A DNA stretch of 47,729 bases. Origin: Streptomyces sp. DH12 (GTDB lineage Bacteria; Actinomycetota; Actinomycetes; Streptomycetales; Streptomycetaceae). The DNA lies in NCBI RefSeq assembly GCF_020873895.1, contig NZ_JAHWGT010000047.1, positions 1 to 47,729 of the forward strand, given 5' to 3'. The notes under the pieces are model-generated. The model had not been told where the DNA came from, made no database searches, and saw only the letters and a program-made list of their open reading frames with translations. Position numbers and translations under genes: made by a program. Below are positions 28,245-35,877 of this stretch, in pieces (positions within the stretch are counted from its first letter, which is position 1; each line of letters opens with the position of its first letter).

Positions 28245-28673
28245 TCAGCCGGCGAGCGCCGCCGACAGGGTGATCGTCGTGCCCGCGAGCGCCTGGCTGA
28301 CGGGGCAGCCCGCCTTGGCGTCCTCCGCGGCCTTGGTGAACGCGGCCTCGTCCATGCCGGGCACCTCGCCCTCGACGGTGAGGTGCACGCCCGTGATGCC
28401 CTTGCCGGGCTGGAACGTGACGTCGGCCTTCGTGGTCAGCCGGGTCGGCGGCGTGCCGGCCTTGGTGAGGGCGCCGGACAGAGCCATGGAGAAGCAGCTG
28501 GAGTGCGCGGCGGCGATGAGCTCCTCGGGGCTCGTCATGCCGTTCGGCTCCTCGGAGCGCGCCGGCCAGGAGACCGGGTAGGAGCCGATGCCGGAGGAGT
28601 CGAGGGTCACGGTGCCCGTGCCCTCGGCGAGGTCGCCCTCCCAGACGGTGTGCGCGTGACGCGTGGTGGCCAT
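28245..28673 (-). CDS. osmC: OsmC family peroxiredoxin
   Basis: A 142-aa thiol peroxidase of the OsmC type. The two conserved redox cysteines are visible, the first in AAAHSSCFSMALS and the second in AKAGCPVSQALAG, and the Glu of the active site is in TSPEELIAAAHSS. OsmC reduces organic hydroperoxides. The ATG at 28673 has a strong GGAAGGGA upstream and gives the usual family start; an in-frame upstream ATG would add residues with no similarity. No OhrR-type regulator gene is adjacent. Confidence 0.92.
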   Translation of the reverse strand: MATTRHAHTVWEGDLAEGTGTVTLDSSGIGSYPVSWPARSEEPNGMTSPEELIAAAHSSCFSMALSGALTKAGTPPTRLTTKADVTFQPGKGITGVHLTVEGEVPGMDEAAFTKAAEDAKAGCPVSQALAGTTITLSAALAG

Positions 28674-28732
28674 GCCGGGTTCCCTTCCGGCGCCGTACGG
28701 CACCAGGACGGTGGAGGCTTACGGCCCCCAAC

Positions 28733-29803
28733 CTACTGCGTGGTCAGCCCCTTGGCGTCCCTGGCCAACGCGGTGAGCCGCGAGATCGCCCGGAAGTACT
28801 TCTTCCGGTACCCGCCGTTCAACATCTCGTCGCTGAACAGCCGGTCGAAGGGCAGGCCGGACGCGAGGACCGGTATCTCCCGGTCGTACAGCCGGTCCGC
28901 GAGGACCACCAGGCGCAGGGCGGTCGACTGGTCGGGCACGGCCGTCACCCCGGTGAGGCAGACCGCCGCCACGTCCTCCGTGAGCGCCCCGTACCGGCTG
29001 GGGTGGACCCGCGCCAGGTGCTCCAGCAGCGCGGGGAAGCGGTCCAGGGAGGCGCCGGGCGTCGTGCGCGCGACCCGGGTGACCTCCTCGTCCGCGTACG
29101 GCGCAGGCGCCTCGGGCAGCCCGCGGTGGCGGTAGTCCTCGCCGTCGATGCGCAGCGGGCGGAAGTGCGCCGACAGCCCCTGGATCTCACGGAGGAAGTC
29201 GGCGGAGGCGAACCGGCCCTCGCCGAGCTTGCCGGGCAGGGTGTTGGAGGTGGCGGCGAGCGCCACGCCCGCCTCGACGAGCCTGCCGAGCAGCGTCGAG
29301 ACCAGCACCGTGTCACCCGGGTCGTCCAGCTCGAACTCGTCGATGCACAGGAGCCGGTGGCCGCTGAGCGTGCGCACCGTCTGCTGGAAGCCGAGCGCGC
29401 CGACGAGGTTCGTCAGCTCCACGAACGTGCCGAACGCCTTCAGGGCGGGCTCGGCGGGGGTGGCGTGCCACAGCGAGGCCAGCAGGTGCGTCTTCCCGAC
29501 GCCGTACCCGCCGTCGAGGTACACGCCGCGCGGGCCGGCGGGCGCGGCCGGCCTGCGGGAGAACCAGCGGCGCCGGCCCGTGCCGGTCGCGTGCGCCCCG
29601 CCGAGCCCCTCGGCGAAGGCGGCGAGCACCTCGACCGCCTGGGTCTGGCTCGGCTGGTTCGGGTCCGGGATGTAGGTGTCGAAGCGCACCCCGTCGAAGC
29701 GCGGCGGCGGCACCATCTCCGCGACCAGGCGGTCGGCGGGGACGTGCGGCTCGCGCGCGCACAGGGACAGCGGGACCGCTTCGGTCAGGGCACTCGTCGA
29801 CAC
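28733..29803 (-). CDS. AFG1/ZapE-like ATPase
   Basis: A 356-aa P-loop ATPase of the AFG1/ZapE family. Walker A is LDGGYGVGKTHLLASLWH (Lys near 120) and Walker B is HRLLCIDEFELDDPGD. Sensor residues lie in VALAATSNTLPGKLGEGRF, and the C-terminal region ends with the conserved SDEMLNGGYRKKYFRAISRL. E. coli ZapE affects Z-ring dynamics and mitochondrial AFG1 is a chaperone for respiratory subunits; the actinobacterial role is unknown. The start GTG at 29803 has GGGGAG just upstream. It is divergent from the RibD-like gene with 36 bp between them. Confidence 0.88.
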   Translation of the reverse strand: MSTSALTEAVPLSLCAREPHVPADRLVAEMVPPPRFDGVRFDTYIPDPNQPSQTQAVEVLAAFAEGLGGAHATGTGRRRWFSRRPAAPAGPRGVYLDGGYGVGKTHLLASLWHATPAEPALKAFGTFVELTNLVGALGFQQTVRTLSGHRLLCIDEFELDDPGDTVLVSTLLGRLVEAGVALAATSNTLPGKLGEGRFASADFLREIQGLSAHFRPLRIDGEDYRHRGLPEAPAPYADEEVTRVARTTPGASLDRFPALLEHLARVHPSRYGALTEDVAAVCLTGVTAVPDQSTALRLVVLADRLYDREIPVLASGLPFDRLFSDEMLNGGYRKKYFRAISRLTALARDAKGLTTQ

Positions 29804-29839
29804 GCTCCCCACTGTAAGCGCCGTGCCAGACTGCTCCGC

Positions 29840-30688
29840 ATGCGACGCCTCTTCCCTGTGACCGACCAGACACCACCCGTCCCCGCCGGACCCGCCGCAG
29901 GGTCCGCCGTCGCCGCCGGACCCACCGGGCCCGTCGCCGCCGGGTCCCCGGTCGAGGAGCGCGAGTGGTCCCTGGACGAGCTGGCGGAGGCGTACGCCCA
30001 CCCGTCCGCCGCCGCGGGCGGCACCGCCTGGCTGCGGGCGAACATGGTCTCCTCCCTGGACGGCGCCGCCCAGCACGACGGGCGCTCGCAGCCGATCTCC
30101 TCCGCCGCCGACATGCGGATCTTCGGTACCCTGCGCGGGCTCGCCGACGTCGTCGTGGTGGGCGCCGAGACCGTGCGCCTGGAGGGGTACCGGCCGGCCC
30201 GCGCACGGGACGCCTTCGCCGCCCGGCGCGCCGCCGCCGGGCAGGGGCCCGCCCCGGCCGTCGCCGTGGTGAGCGCCTCCCTCGACCTGGACTTCACGCT
30301 GCCGCTGTTCACCGCGCCGCTCGTGCCGACGCTGCTGCTGACGGGCGCCGCCGCCCCCGCCGACCGGATGGCGCGGGCCCGGGAGGCCGGCGTGGAGGTG
30401 GTCGTCGCGGGCGACGGGGCGGGGGCGGAGCCCGCCCGGATCGTGGCGGAGCTGGCCGCGCGGGGACTGACGCGGCAGCTCACCGAGGGCGGTCCGCGGC
30501 TGCTGGGGCAGTTCGTCGCCGCCGGGGTACTCGACGAGCTGTGCCTCACCGTCTCGCCGACCCTCACCGCGGGGGACGCCCAGCGGATCGCGGGCGGGCC
30601 GTCCCTGGCCGTGCCCGCGCGGTTCGCGCTGGCGTCCCTGCTGGAGGAGGAGGGTTTCCTCTTCACCCGCTACCGGCGGCGGGGCTGA
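29840..30688 (+). CDS. RibD C-terminal-domain (dihydrofolate reductase-like) reductase
   Basis: A 282-aa protein of the pyrimidine-reductase RibD_C family. A Pro/Ala-rich leader of about 40 residues is followed by WLRANMVSSLDGAAQHDGRS, the first strand with the conserved substrate-contact Ser/Asp. Later come RGLADVVVVGAETVRLEGYRP, a nucleotide-binding LTEGGPRLLGQFVAAG and the terminal strands. The stand-alone form, without a deaminase domain, is common in Actinobacteria and is not necessarily in riboflavin synthesis. The ATG at 29840 lies 7 nt after CAGACT, so it may be leaderless. Confidence 0.85.
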   Translation: MRRLFPVTDQTPPVPAGPAAGSAVAAGPTGPVAAGSPVEEREWSLDELAEAYAHPSAAAGGTAWLRANMVSSLDGAAQHDGRSQPISSAADMRIFGTLRGLADVVVVGAETVRLEGYRPARARDAFAARRAAAGQGPAPAVAVVSASLDLDFTLPLFTAPLVPTLLLTGAAAPADRMARAREAGVEVVVAGDGAGAEPARIVAELAARGLTRQLTEGGPRLLGQFVAAGVLDELCLTVSPTLTAGDAQRIAGGPSLAVPARFALASLLEEEGFLFTRYRRRG

Positions 30689-30707
30689 TCCGACCATGGT
30701 TGTGAAT

Positions 30708-30746
30708 TAACCGTTCCGGTTACCTCCCGCTGGGCACACTTAACAT
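30708..30746 (+). promoter_or_regulatory. Promoter and dyad upstream of UspA-like gene
   Basis: An AT-rich island for this genome. It holds the dyad TAACCG-TTC-CGGTTA (30708-30722) followed 18 nt later by a TAACAT -10 box (30741-30746). The dyad overlaps the expected -35 position, so a regulator binding there would control the gene at 30801. Confidence 0.5.
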
Positions 30747-30800
30747 CTCAGGCCCCGTGAGGGCACGGGGAAGGATGGTTTCCGCAGAAGGGCTCCGAAG

Positions 30801-31271
30801 GTGTTCACAAGCGTTCTGATGATCGAGAAACCGCTGTCCGCCACGGACGTGGACTTCGTCACGACCCTGCACGGGGACGAGGACGTCTCGTTCATCGTGC
30901 TCATGCAGCCCCGCGGCGACCAGGCCGACGCCCTGCTGCGCGCCATCGACGACGTCGCCGTCGGCGCCATCGGGGACGCCGCCAAGGAGGGCGAGGAACC
31001 CTCCGGCGCGGAGGCCCGGGGGCCCGCGGAGACGGCCCTGGAACTGTCGGTGCAGGCCCTGCGCACCGCCGGCTGCGAGGCCGTGGGCCAGGTCGTCGCG
31101 GACCACCCCCTGGACAAGATGAAGGCCGTCGTGGAGGAGGCGCACGCCGACGAGGTGATCGTGCTGACCGCGCCCCACTACGTGGAGGAGTTCTTCCACC
31201 GGGACTGGGCCTCCCGGGCGCGCCACAAGGTCGGCGTACCGGTGCTCAAGCTGTTCGCGCACAACGAATAG
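30801..31271 (+). CDS. Universal-stress-like (UspA-fold) protein
   Basis: A 156-aa protein with an N-terminal beta strand MFTSVLMIEKPLSATDVDFV, an acidic insertion in the middle (about 58-78) and a C-terminal half of ADEVIVLTAPHYVEEFF then HKVGVPVLKLFAH, which fits the Rossmann-like UspA fold. The ATP-binding Gly-rich loop of ATP-binding Usps (Gx2Gx9GS) is absent, so it probably does not bind ATP. Related streptomycete proteins have sometimes been misannotated as indole-3-glycerol phosphate synthase; no feature of that TIM barrel is present. It starts 42 bp before murC, and co-transcription is likely. Confidence 0.75.
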   Translation: MFTSVLMIEKPLSATDVDFVTTLHGDEDVSFIVLMQPRGDQADALLRAIDDVAVGAIGDAAKEGEEPSGAEARGPAETALELSVQALRTAGCEAVGQVVADHPLDKMKAVVEEAHADEVIVLTAPHYVEEFFHRDWASRARHKVGVPVLKLFAHNE

Positions 31272-31313
31272 GCTGGGCCCCCACGTACGACACACCCCCG
31301 GGGAGAGATCCGC

Positions 31314-32708
31314 ATGGCACCCGCCATCCCTGCCGCAATGGAACGGCCGCACTTCATCGGCATCGGCGGCGCCGGAATGTCGGGCATCGCGAAGATCCTC
31401 GCCCAGCGCGGGGCCAAGGTCGCCGGCAGCGACGCGCGCGAGTCCGAGACCGCCGCGTCGCTGCGCGCCCTCGGCGCGACCGTCCACATCGGCCACGCCG
31501 CGCACCACCTGGCCGACGACGCCAGCTGCGTCGTCGTCTCCAGCGCCATCCGCGCCGACAACCCGGAGCTGGCCCGCGCGCGGCAGCTGGCCGTCCCGGT
31601 CGTCCACCGCTCGGACGCCCTCGCCGCGCTCATGCGGGACCTGCGCCCGATCGCCGTCGCCGGCACCCACGGCAAGACGACCACGACCTCGATGCTGGCC
31701 GTCGCCCTGACGGAGCTGGGCCTCGACCCGTCGTACGCCATCGGCGGCGACCTCGCCGGCCCCGGCACCAACGCCCGGCACGGCGAGGGCGAGCTGTTCG
31801 TCGCCGAGGCCGACGAGAGCGACCGCAGCTTCCAGAAGTACGACCCCGAGGTCGCCCTCGTCCTCAACGTGGAGCTCGACCACCACGCGAACTACGCCTC
31901 CCTCGAGGAGATCCACGAGTCCTTCGAGGCGTTCGTCGCCCGCGTCCGCCCCGGCGGCACCCTGGTGGTCGGCGAGCACCCGGGCGCCCGGCAGCTGGCC
32001 GAGCGCGTCGCGGGCCGCCCGGAGCTGGAGGTCCTGCGGGTCGGCGAGGACGAGGGCGCCGACGCGTGGATCCGGCGCGTCACCCCCCACGGCATGACGA
32101 GCGAGGTGACCGTCGTCCTCGACGGCGCCGAGCACACCTTCACGGTCTCCGTCCCCGGCCGGCACTACGCCCACAACGCCGCCGCCGCCCTCGCCGCCGG
32201 CGCCCGCGCGGGCATCGACCCGGCGGAGCTGGCGCAGGCCCTCACCGCCTACACCGGCGTCGGCCGCCGCCTCCAGCTCAAGGGCGAGGCCGCGGGCGTG
32301 CAGGTCGTCGACTCCTACGCCCACCACCCCACCGAGATGACCGCCGACCTGGAGGCGATGCGCGCGGCGGCCGGCACCGGGCGGCGCCTCCTGGTGGTCT
32401 TCCAGCCGCACCTGTTCTCCCGCACCCAGGAGCTCGGCACGGAGATGGGCCGGGCCCTCGCCCTCGCGGACGCCTCCCTCGTCCTGGACATCTACCCGGC
32501 CCGCGAGGACCCGGTCCCCGGGGTGACCAGCGCCCTGATCACCGACGCGGCCACCGCGGCGGGCGCCGCCGTCACGCCGGTCCACGACATGGCGGCCGTG
32601 CCCGACCTGGTCGCGGGAATGGCGCGCCCCGGCGACCTCGTTCTCACCATGGGCGCCGGCGACGTCACGGACCTCGGCCCGAGGATCCTGGACCGCCTGG
32701 CCGAGTGA
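31314..32708 (+). CDS. murC: UDP-N-acetylmuramate-L-alanine ligase
   Basis: A 464-aa Mur ligase adding L-Ala to UDP-MurNAc in peptidoglycan precursor synthesis. The N-terminal Rossmann motif HFIGIGGAGMSGIAKIL binds the UDP moiety. The P-loop is AVAGTHGKTTTTSMLAVAL, and the carbamylated-Lys/metal region covers EADESDRSFQKYDPEVALVLNVELDHHANY. The C-terminal domain has VQVVDSYAHHPTEM and TMGAGDVTDLGPRIL. Length is normal. The stop codon lies in the first unit of a 14-bp tandem array. GGGGAGAG precedes the ATG at 31314. Confidence 0.97.
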   Translation: MAPAIPAAMERPHFIGIGGAGMSGIAKILAQRGAKVAGSDARESETAASLRALGATVHIGHAAHHLADDASCVVVSSAIRADNPELARARQLAVPVVHRSDALAALMRDLRPIAVAGTHGKTTTTSMLAVALTELGLDPSYAIGGDLAGPGTNARHGEGELFVAEADESDRSFQKYDPEVALVLNVELDHHANYASLEEIHESFEAFVARVRPGGTLVVGEHPGARQLAERVAGRPELEVLRVGEDEGADAWIRRVTPHGMTSEVTVVLDGAEHTFTVSVPGRHYAHNAAAALAAGARAGIDPAELAQALTAYTGVGRRLQLKGEAAGVQVVDSYAHHPTEMTADLEAMRAAAGTGRRLLVVFQPHLFSRTQELGTEMGRALALADASLVLDIYPAREDPVPGVTSALITDAATAAGAAVTPVHDMAAVPDLVAGMARPGDLVLTMGAGDVTDLGPRILDRLAE

Positions 32709-32813
32709 CGCGGGCCGAGTGACGCGGGCCGGGCGGCGCGGGCCGAGTGATCCGAGCCGCCGAGTGGTCCGAGCCGAGTGACCTGAGCCGAGTGACCCGA
32801 GCCGAGGGAGCTG
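32699..32813 (+). repeat. 14-bp tandem array at the murC 3' end
   Basis: Eight consecutive units related to GGCCGAGTGACGCG or AGCCGAGTGACCCG fill the gap to msrB, with unit starts at 32699, 32713, 32727, 32741, 32755 (17 bp with a 3-bp insertion), 32772, 32786 and 32800. The first unit contains the last murC codons and its stop, so most units repeat an Ala-Glu-stop sequence. This looks like slipped-strand expansion. Confidence 0.85.
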
Positions 32814-32820
32814 AGACACC

Positions 32821-33228
32821 ATGCCGTACGAGGTCGACAAGCCGGACGAGCAGTGGCGCGCCGAGCTGAGCCCGCAGGAGTACCACGTCCTGCGCGAGGC
32901 CGGCACGGAACCCGCCTTCACCGGCGAGTACACCGACACGAAGACCAAGGGCGTCTACTCCTGCCGCGCCTGCGGGGCGGAGCTGTTCACCTCGGAGACC
33001 AAGTTCGCGTCCCACTGCGGCTGGCCGTCCTTCTACGACCCGAAGGACGGCGCCGCCGTCGAACTCGTGGAGGACCGCGCGTACGGCATGGTCCGCACCG
33101 AGGTGCGCTGCGCCCGGTGCGGCTCGCACCTGGGGCACGTCTTCGAGGGCGAGGGCTACCCGACCCCGACCGACCAGCGGTACTGCATCAACTCCGTCTC
33201 GCTGCGGCTGGAGTCGGACGAGGACTGA
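32821..33228 (+). CDS. msrB: Peptide-methionine (R)-S-oxide reductase
   Basis: A 135-aa repair enzyme reducing methionine-R-sulfoxide. The zinc site is formed by YSCRACGAELF and RCARCGSHLGHVFEG. The catalytic Cys is in RYCINSVSLRL, and the substrate pocket includes HCGWPSFYDP. Length and all motifs match the stand-alone MsrB family. The ATG at 32821 follows a GAGGGAG Shine-Dalgarno contributed by the last unit of the tandem array. Confidence 0.96.
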   Translation: MPYEVDKPDEQWRAELSPQEYHVLREAGTEPAFTGEYTDTKTKGVYSCRACGAELFTSETKFASHCGWPSFYDPKDGAAVELVEDRAYGMVRTEVRCARCGSHLGHVFEGEGYPTPTDQRYCINSVSLRLESDED

Positions 33229-33286
33229 CACCCGCCCTCACGGGGCCCGGCGCGGGGGCGCGCGCCTCCCGCCGCCGGCGGTCGGG

Positions 33287-34279
33287 TCAGCCGTGCGCCG
33301 CCGCGCCCGGCCGGGCCGGGAGGCCGCCCGCCGCCGGCACCTCCTCCACGGGCCCCGCCTCCGCCCGCCCCACGCCCCACGCCTCCGCCGCTCGGACCGC
33401 CGCGGCGGCCTGCGCCCGCCCCATCGCCCCCCAGCCCAGCAGGTCCACCGCCTGGTGCGGCGTGACGAGCAGACGGGCGTAGCGGATGTCCAGCGCCGGG
33501 TCGATGCCCGAGGGGCCCATCGAGGTCAGCGGGGCGGCGAAGCGGGTCCTGGCCACCGGGCGGCCGTCGTGGGCGTCCGGCAGGTACCCCAGGTACACCG
33601 GTTCGCCGGTGGTCACCGTCGCCTCCTCCCCGGCCTCCCGCACCAGCGCCGCCGCCGGTGACGCGTCCCGCGGCTCGATCGTCCCGCCCGGCAGCTCCGC
33701 GTGGCCGTCGCGCGGGTCGACGAGCACCAGCACCCGCCCGTCGGGCGAGAAGAGCCACCCCCACGCCTGACGCGGCGTCAACTCGTCCGGTACGGGCTCC
33801 TCCTCGTGCCAGGGCAGCTCCTGGGCCGTCCGCGGCCGCCCGAAGAGCCCCAGCCGGTCCAGGACCGGGACCTGCCCGGCGGGCCGGCCCTCCTCCAGCA
33901 CCACCGGGCCCGTGCCGGCCACCCGCGCCCGCAGCGCGGCCAGCATCCGCCGCCCCTCGGCCGCCGGCAGCAGCCCGGCGGCCACGGCGGGCTCGACGCA
34001 CGTGAACGGCGCCTTCACCGCGGCGACTCCGGCCGCGTCGAGGCTGCCGCCGTCGACGACGAGCCGCCCCTCGCACCCGGCCGCCACCCGGTCGAAGGCG
34101 AGGACCGGCCGCGCGGGCACGGTGCCGCAGGGCAGGGACAGGGCGCAGCCGCAGGACGGCAGCCCCCACGGGCCGCCCCCGCCCGCGGGCCGCACCAGCA
34201 GCGGCCGGGCGCGTTCGTCGGTGACCAGCACACCGACGGTCGACCGCAGGACGGACGGGGGATGGGGGGTCTGGGACAC
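33287..34279 (-). CDS. NUDIX hydrolase with N-terminal extension
   Basis: A 330-aa protein. The Nudix box is complete: GGTIEPRDASPAAALVREAGEEAT fits GX5EX7REUXEEXGU, at about 206-229. Downstream is an arginine-rich TRFAAPLTSMG substrate loop. The N-terminal 170 residues include TVGVLVTDERARPLLVRPAGGGGPWGLP, which resembles a second, degenerate Nudix fold with no REUXEE helix. This looks like a duplicated Nudix protein with one active box. Substrate unknown. The start GTG at 34279 has GGAG upstream. Confidence 0.82.
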   Translation of the reverse strand: MSQTPHPPSVLRSTVGVLVTDERARPLLVRPAGGGGPWGLPSCGCALSLPCGTVPARPVLAFDRVAAGCEGRLVVDGGSLDAAGVAAVKAPFTCVEPAVAAGLLPAAEGRRMLAALRARVAGTGPVVLEEGRPAGQVPVLDRLGLFGRPRTAQELPWHEEEPVPDELTPRQAWGWLFSPDGRVLVLVDPRDGHAELPGGTIEPRDASPAAALVREAGEEATVTTGEPVYLGYLPDAHDGRPVARTRFAAPLTSMGPSGIDPALDIRYARLLVTPHQAVDLLGWGAMGRAQAAAAVRAAEAWGVGRAEAGPVEEVPAAGGLPARPGAAAHG

Positions 34280-34727
34280 GGGCCGGCTCCAGGGTCTCGT
34301 CGTGGCACCCGGCCGCCGGACCGGCGGCCGGACGCGCCCCCCTGCGGTACGAGCGCGGCGGGTGCGGCGCGGTGCGGTGCGGCGGGGGCGCGGTGGGATG
34401 GCGTGTGGTGTGGTGCGGCGGGGGCGCGGTGGGATGGCGTGCGGTGTGGTGCGGCGGGGGTGCGGTGCGGCCAAGATCGTAACGCCGCAGGGGAGTTGAC
34501 GGAACGGCCCCCGACACCTCCCGGGCCCGCCCGCACACCCCCGGACCCTGGCATCTTGATGCAGTGGCACCTTACGGCCACAAGAGCGCTCTGGAGAGTC
34601 GCCGCGTGGCCGTGCCATTTTGAACGGGCGGCTGCCGGGTGAATTCCCGGGGGACGGCACACGAAGTCCCGTCGCCGCCGAACGCACCCACTGTCGCGCC
34701 AATGTCTTGGACGAACGAGGACCATCC
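34280..34727. other. Intergenic junction between core genes and the biosynthetic block
   Basis: The 448 bp between the NUDIX gene and the first small peptide show no gene. They hold the 36-bp tandem repeat (34376-34470), an AGAGCGCTCT palindrome (34583-34592) and an AT-richer stretch from about 34553 to 34730 that probably carries the promoter of the right-hand block. Confidence 0.55.
34376..34470. repeat. 36-bp tandem repeat, 2.6 copies
   Basis: Units 34376-34411 and 34412-34447 differ at one position; a third partial copy runs to 34470. No coding signal fits it. Confidence 0.85.
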
Positions 34728-34880
34728 ATGTCGACCAGATTCATCGCTGCTCTCGCCTGCTCCACGGCCGCGTGCGTCGCCGTGCTGATCGTCGACCCGC
34801 TTAAGCGGACCGATGAGTTCCAGGCGTCTTCCGTCGCGAATGTCGTGGAGAACTCAGAGGACAGCTGGGGCTGGGACTGA
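34728..34880 (+). CDS. 50-aa peptide with hydrophobic leader and acidic/Trp tail
   Basis: A short gene with a clear Shine-Dalgarno (ACGAGGA) 7 nt before the ATG. The product starts MSTRFIAALACSTAACVAVLIV, a hydrophobic stretch that may be a signal peptide or membrane helix, and ends ENSEDSWGWD, an acidic/aromatic tail. Two Cys residues (C11, C16) lie inside the hydrophobic part. It does not match a family I know. The tail vaguely recalls the EDWGE end of LysW-type amino-group carrier proteins, but the zinc-binding cysteines of those proteins are absent. It begins the right-hand block, 23 bp before the regulator gene. It could be a leader or signalling peptide or a small membrane protein. Confidence 0.7.
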   Translation: MSTRFIAALACSTAACVAVLIVDPLKRTDEFQASSVANVVENSEDSWGWD

Positions 34881-34903
34881 AACACCGAACGGGGGAACGC
34901 CTG

Positions 34904-35611
34904 ATGGAAGACCGGGAACGACTGGCCGCGGACCTCGCGGAGCTGCCCCGGCTGTACGCCGAGATGGAGTACCTCATGGGGCCGGTCGCCACCGGCCCCA
35001 CGCAGCGGGTCAGCGGCACCCGGAGCACCGACCGAGTCTTCGACGAGGCCGCCGCGGCGGCGCGCTCCGCCGTCGTCGGCGTGCTCGCCTCCTGGGCCGG
35101 GGTGGCGGTCGAGACCTACGGGTCGCCCTTGCCCGAGCGCCGGGTGCCCGAACTCGCCGCGTTCCTCGCCCGTCACCTGGACCTGCTCGCGGGTCACCCG
35201 GCCGCCGCCGACATGGCCGGGGAGATCGCGCAGGTCACCGACGGGGCGAGGCGGATCGTCCGACCGGACGGGGTCCGCCGGGTCCGGGTCGGCGCCTGCG
35301 TGCGGGACGGGTGCGGGAGCGAGGTCGTCGTCACCACCGGCGGCTCCGACGGGCGGGCCCGGGAGGTCCGCTGCCGCGCCGGCCACGTGTGGCAGCCGCA
35401 CGAGTGGTTGGACCTGCGCGGCCGGATGGCCGCCGGACAGCCCGCGCGAGACGCCCGCCGGACGCTGCCGACCCGGCTCGCCGCCGTCGCCGTCGGGGTC
35501 TCCGAGGCGACCGTGCGCAAGTGGGCCAGCCGCGGCAAGCTCACCCGCCACGGCACCGCGACCCGCGCCGAATACGACCTCGAAGAATTGACCCTGCTCG
35601 CCGCCGGATAA
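34904..35611 (+). CDS. Zinc-ribbon and helix-turn-helix protein, probable regulator
   Basis: A 235-aa soluble protein. Residues 1-110 are helical and Ala/Leu-rich. A zinc-binding cluster follows: C132-x4-C137 and C157-x3-H161. The C-terminal part (about 188-230) has a MerR-like winged helix: TRLAAVAVGVSEATVRKWAS followed by KLTRHGTATRAEYDLEELTLL, where the wing specifies DNA contact. GGGGGA precedes the ATG. It is the second gene of the block and is followed by an 18-bp hairpin, so it is likely a cluster-linked transcription factor. The DNA site and any ligand are unknown. Confidence 0.7.
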   Translation: MEDRERLAADLAELPRLYAEMEYLMGPVATGPTQRVSGTRSTDRVFDEAAAAARSAVVGVLASWAGVAVETYGSPLPERRVPELAAFLARHLDLLAGHPAAADMAGEIAQVTDGARRIVRPDGVRRVRVGACVRDGCGSEVVVTTGGSDGRAREVRCRAGHVWQPHEWLDLRGRMAAGQPARDARRTLPTRLAAVAVGVSEATVRKWASRGKLTRHGTATRAEYDLEELTLLAAG

Positions 35612-35632
35612 CGTACGGCGGTATTCCGCACA

Positions 35633-35678
35633 GCCGAATTCGCGCATGAACCGACGACTGTTCATGCGCGAATTCGGC
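35633..35678. terminator. Perfect 18-bp hairpin after the regulator
   Basis: Arms 35633-35650 and 35661-35678 are exact complements with a 10-nt loop, starting 22 nt after the regulator stop. The arms are AT-richer than the surrounding DNA (containing GAATTC and CATGAA). It is either a terminator or a large operator. Confidence 0.65.
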
Positions 35679-35716
35679 ATGCCCGCATTCGCATGGAAAG
35701 CGATTGTGGATCATGT

Positions 35717-35745
35717 TTGACAAGGGCGTGGACGGGTGTCACGCT
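35717..35745 (+). promoter_or_regulatory. Tentative promoter of the ligase operon
   Basis: A perfect TTGACA lies at 35717-35722 within the non-coding 266-bp gap after the hairpin. The -10 at the right spacing (CACGCT, 35740-35745) is poor. It is proposed only because the following genes are a tightly packed co-directional group. Confidence 0.3.
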
Positions 35746-35877
35746 GGGTCCAGCGGAAGAAGTGTCGGAATTTACGGACCGGCCCGCCTCGAACTCCTCA
35801 TATCGGCACCGCCGGTGCGGTCGACCGCCGAGGCGCATTTCTCCGGATCAGCATCGGATCGCCGATTGGGTACGGTC

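Noticed and set aside
34376-34470. CRISPR array
   Set aside because: Direct contiguous 36-bp repeats without spacers and no cas genes in the window.
34728-34880. LysW-type amino-group carrier protein
   Set aside because: Only the acidic/Trp tail is reminiscent; there is a membrane-like leader, no zinc-finger cysteines and a terminal Asp rather than Glu.
35704-35877. N-terminal extension of the PaaK-like ligase from TTG 35704 or ATG 35713
   Set aside because: Third-position GC is low and the translation resembles no ligase N-terminus; this stretch is more likely promoter DNA.
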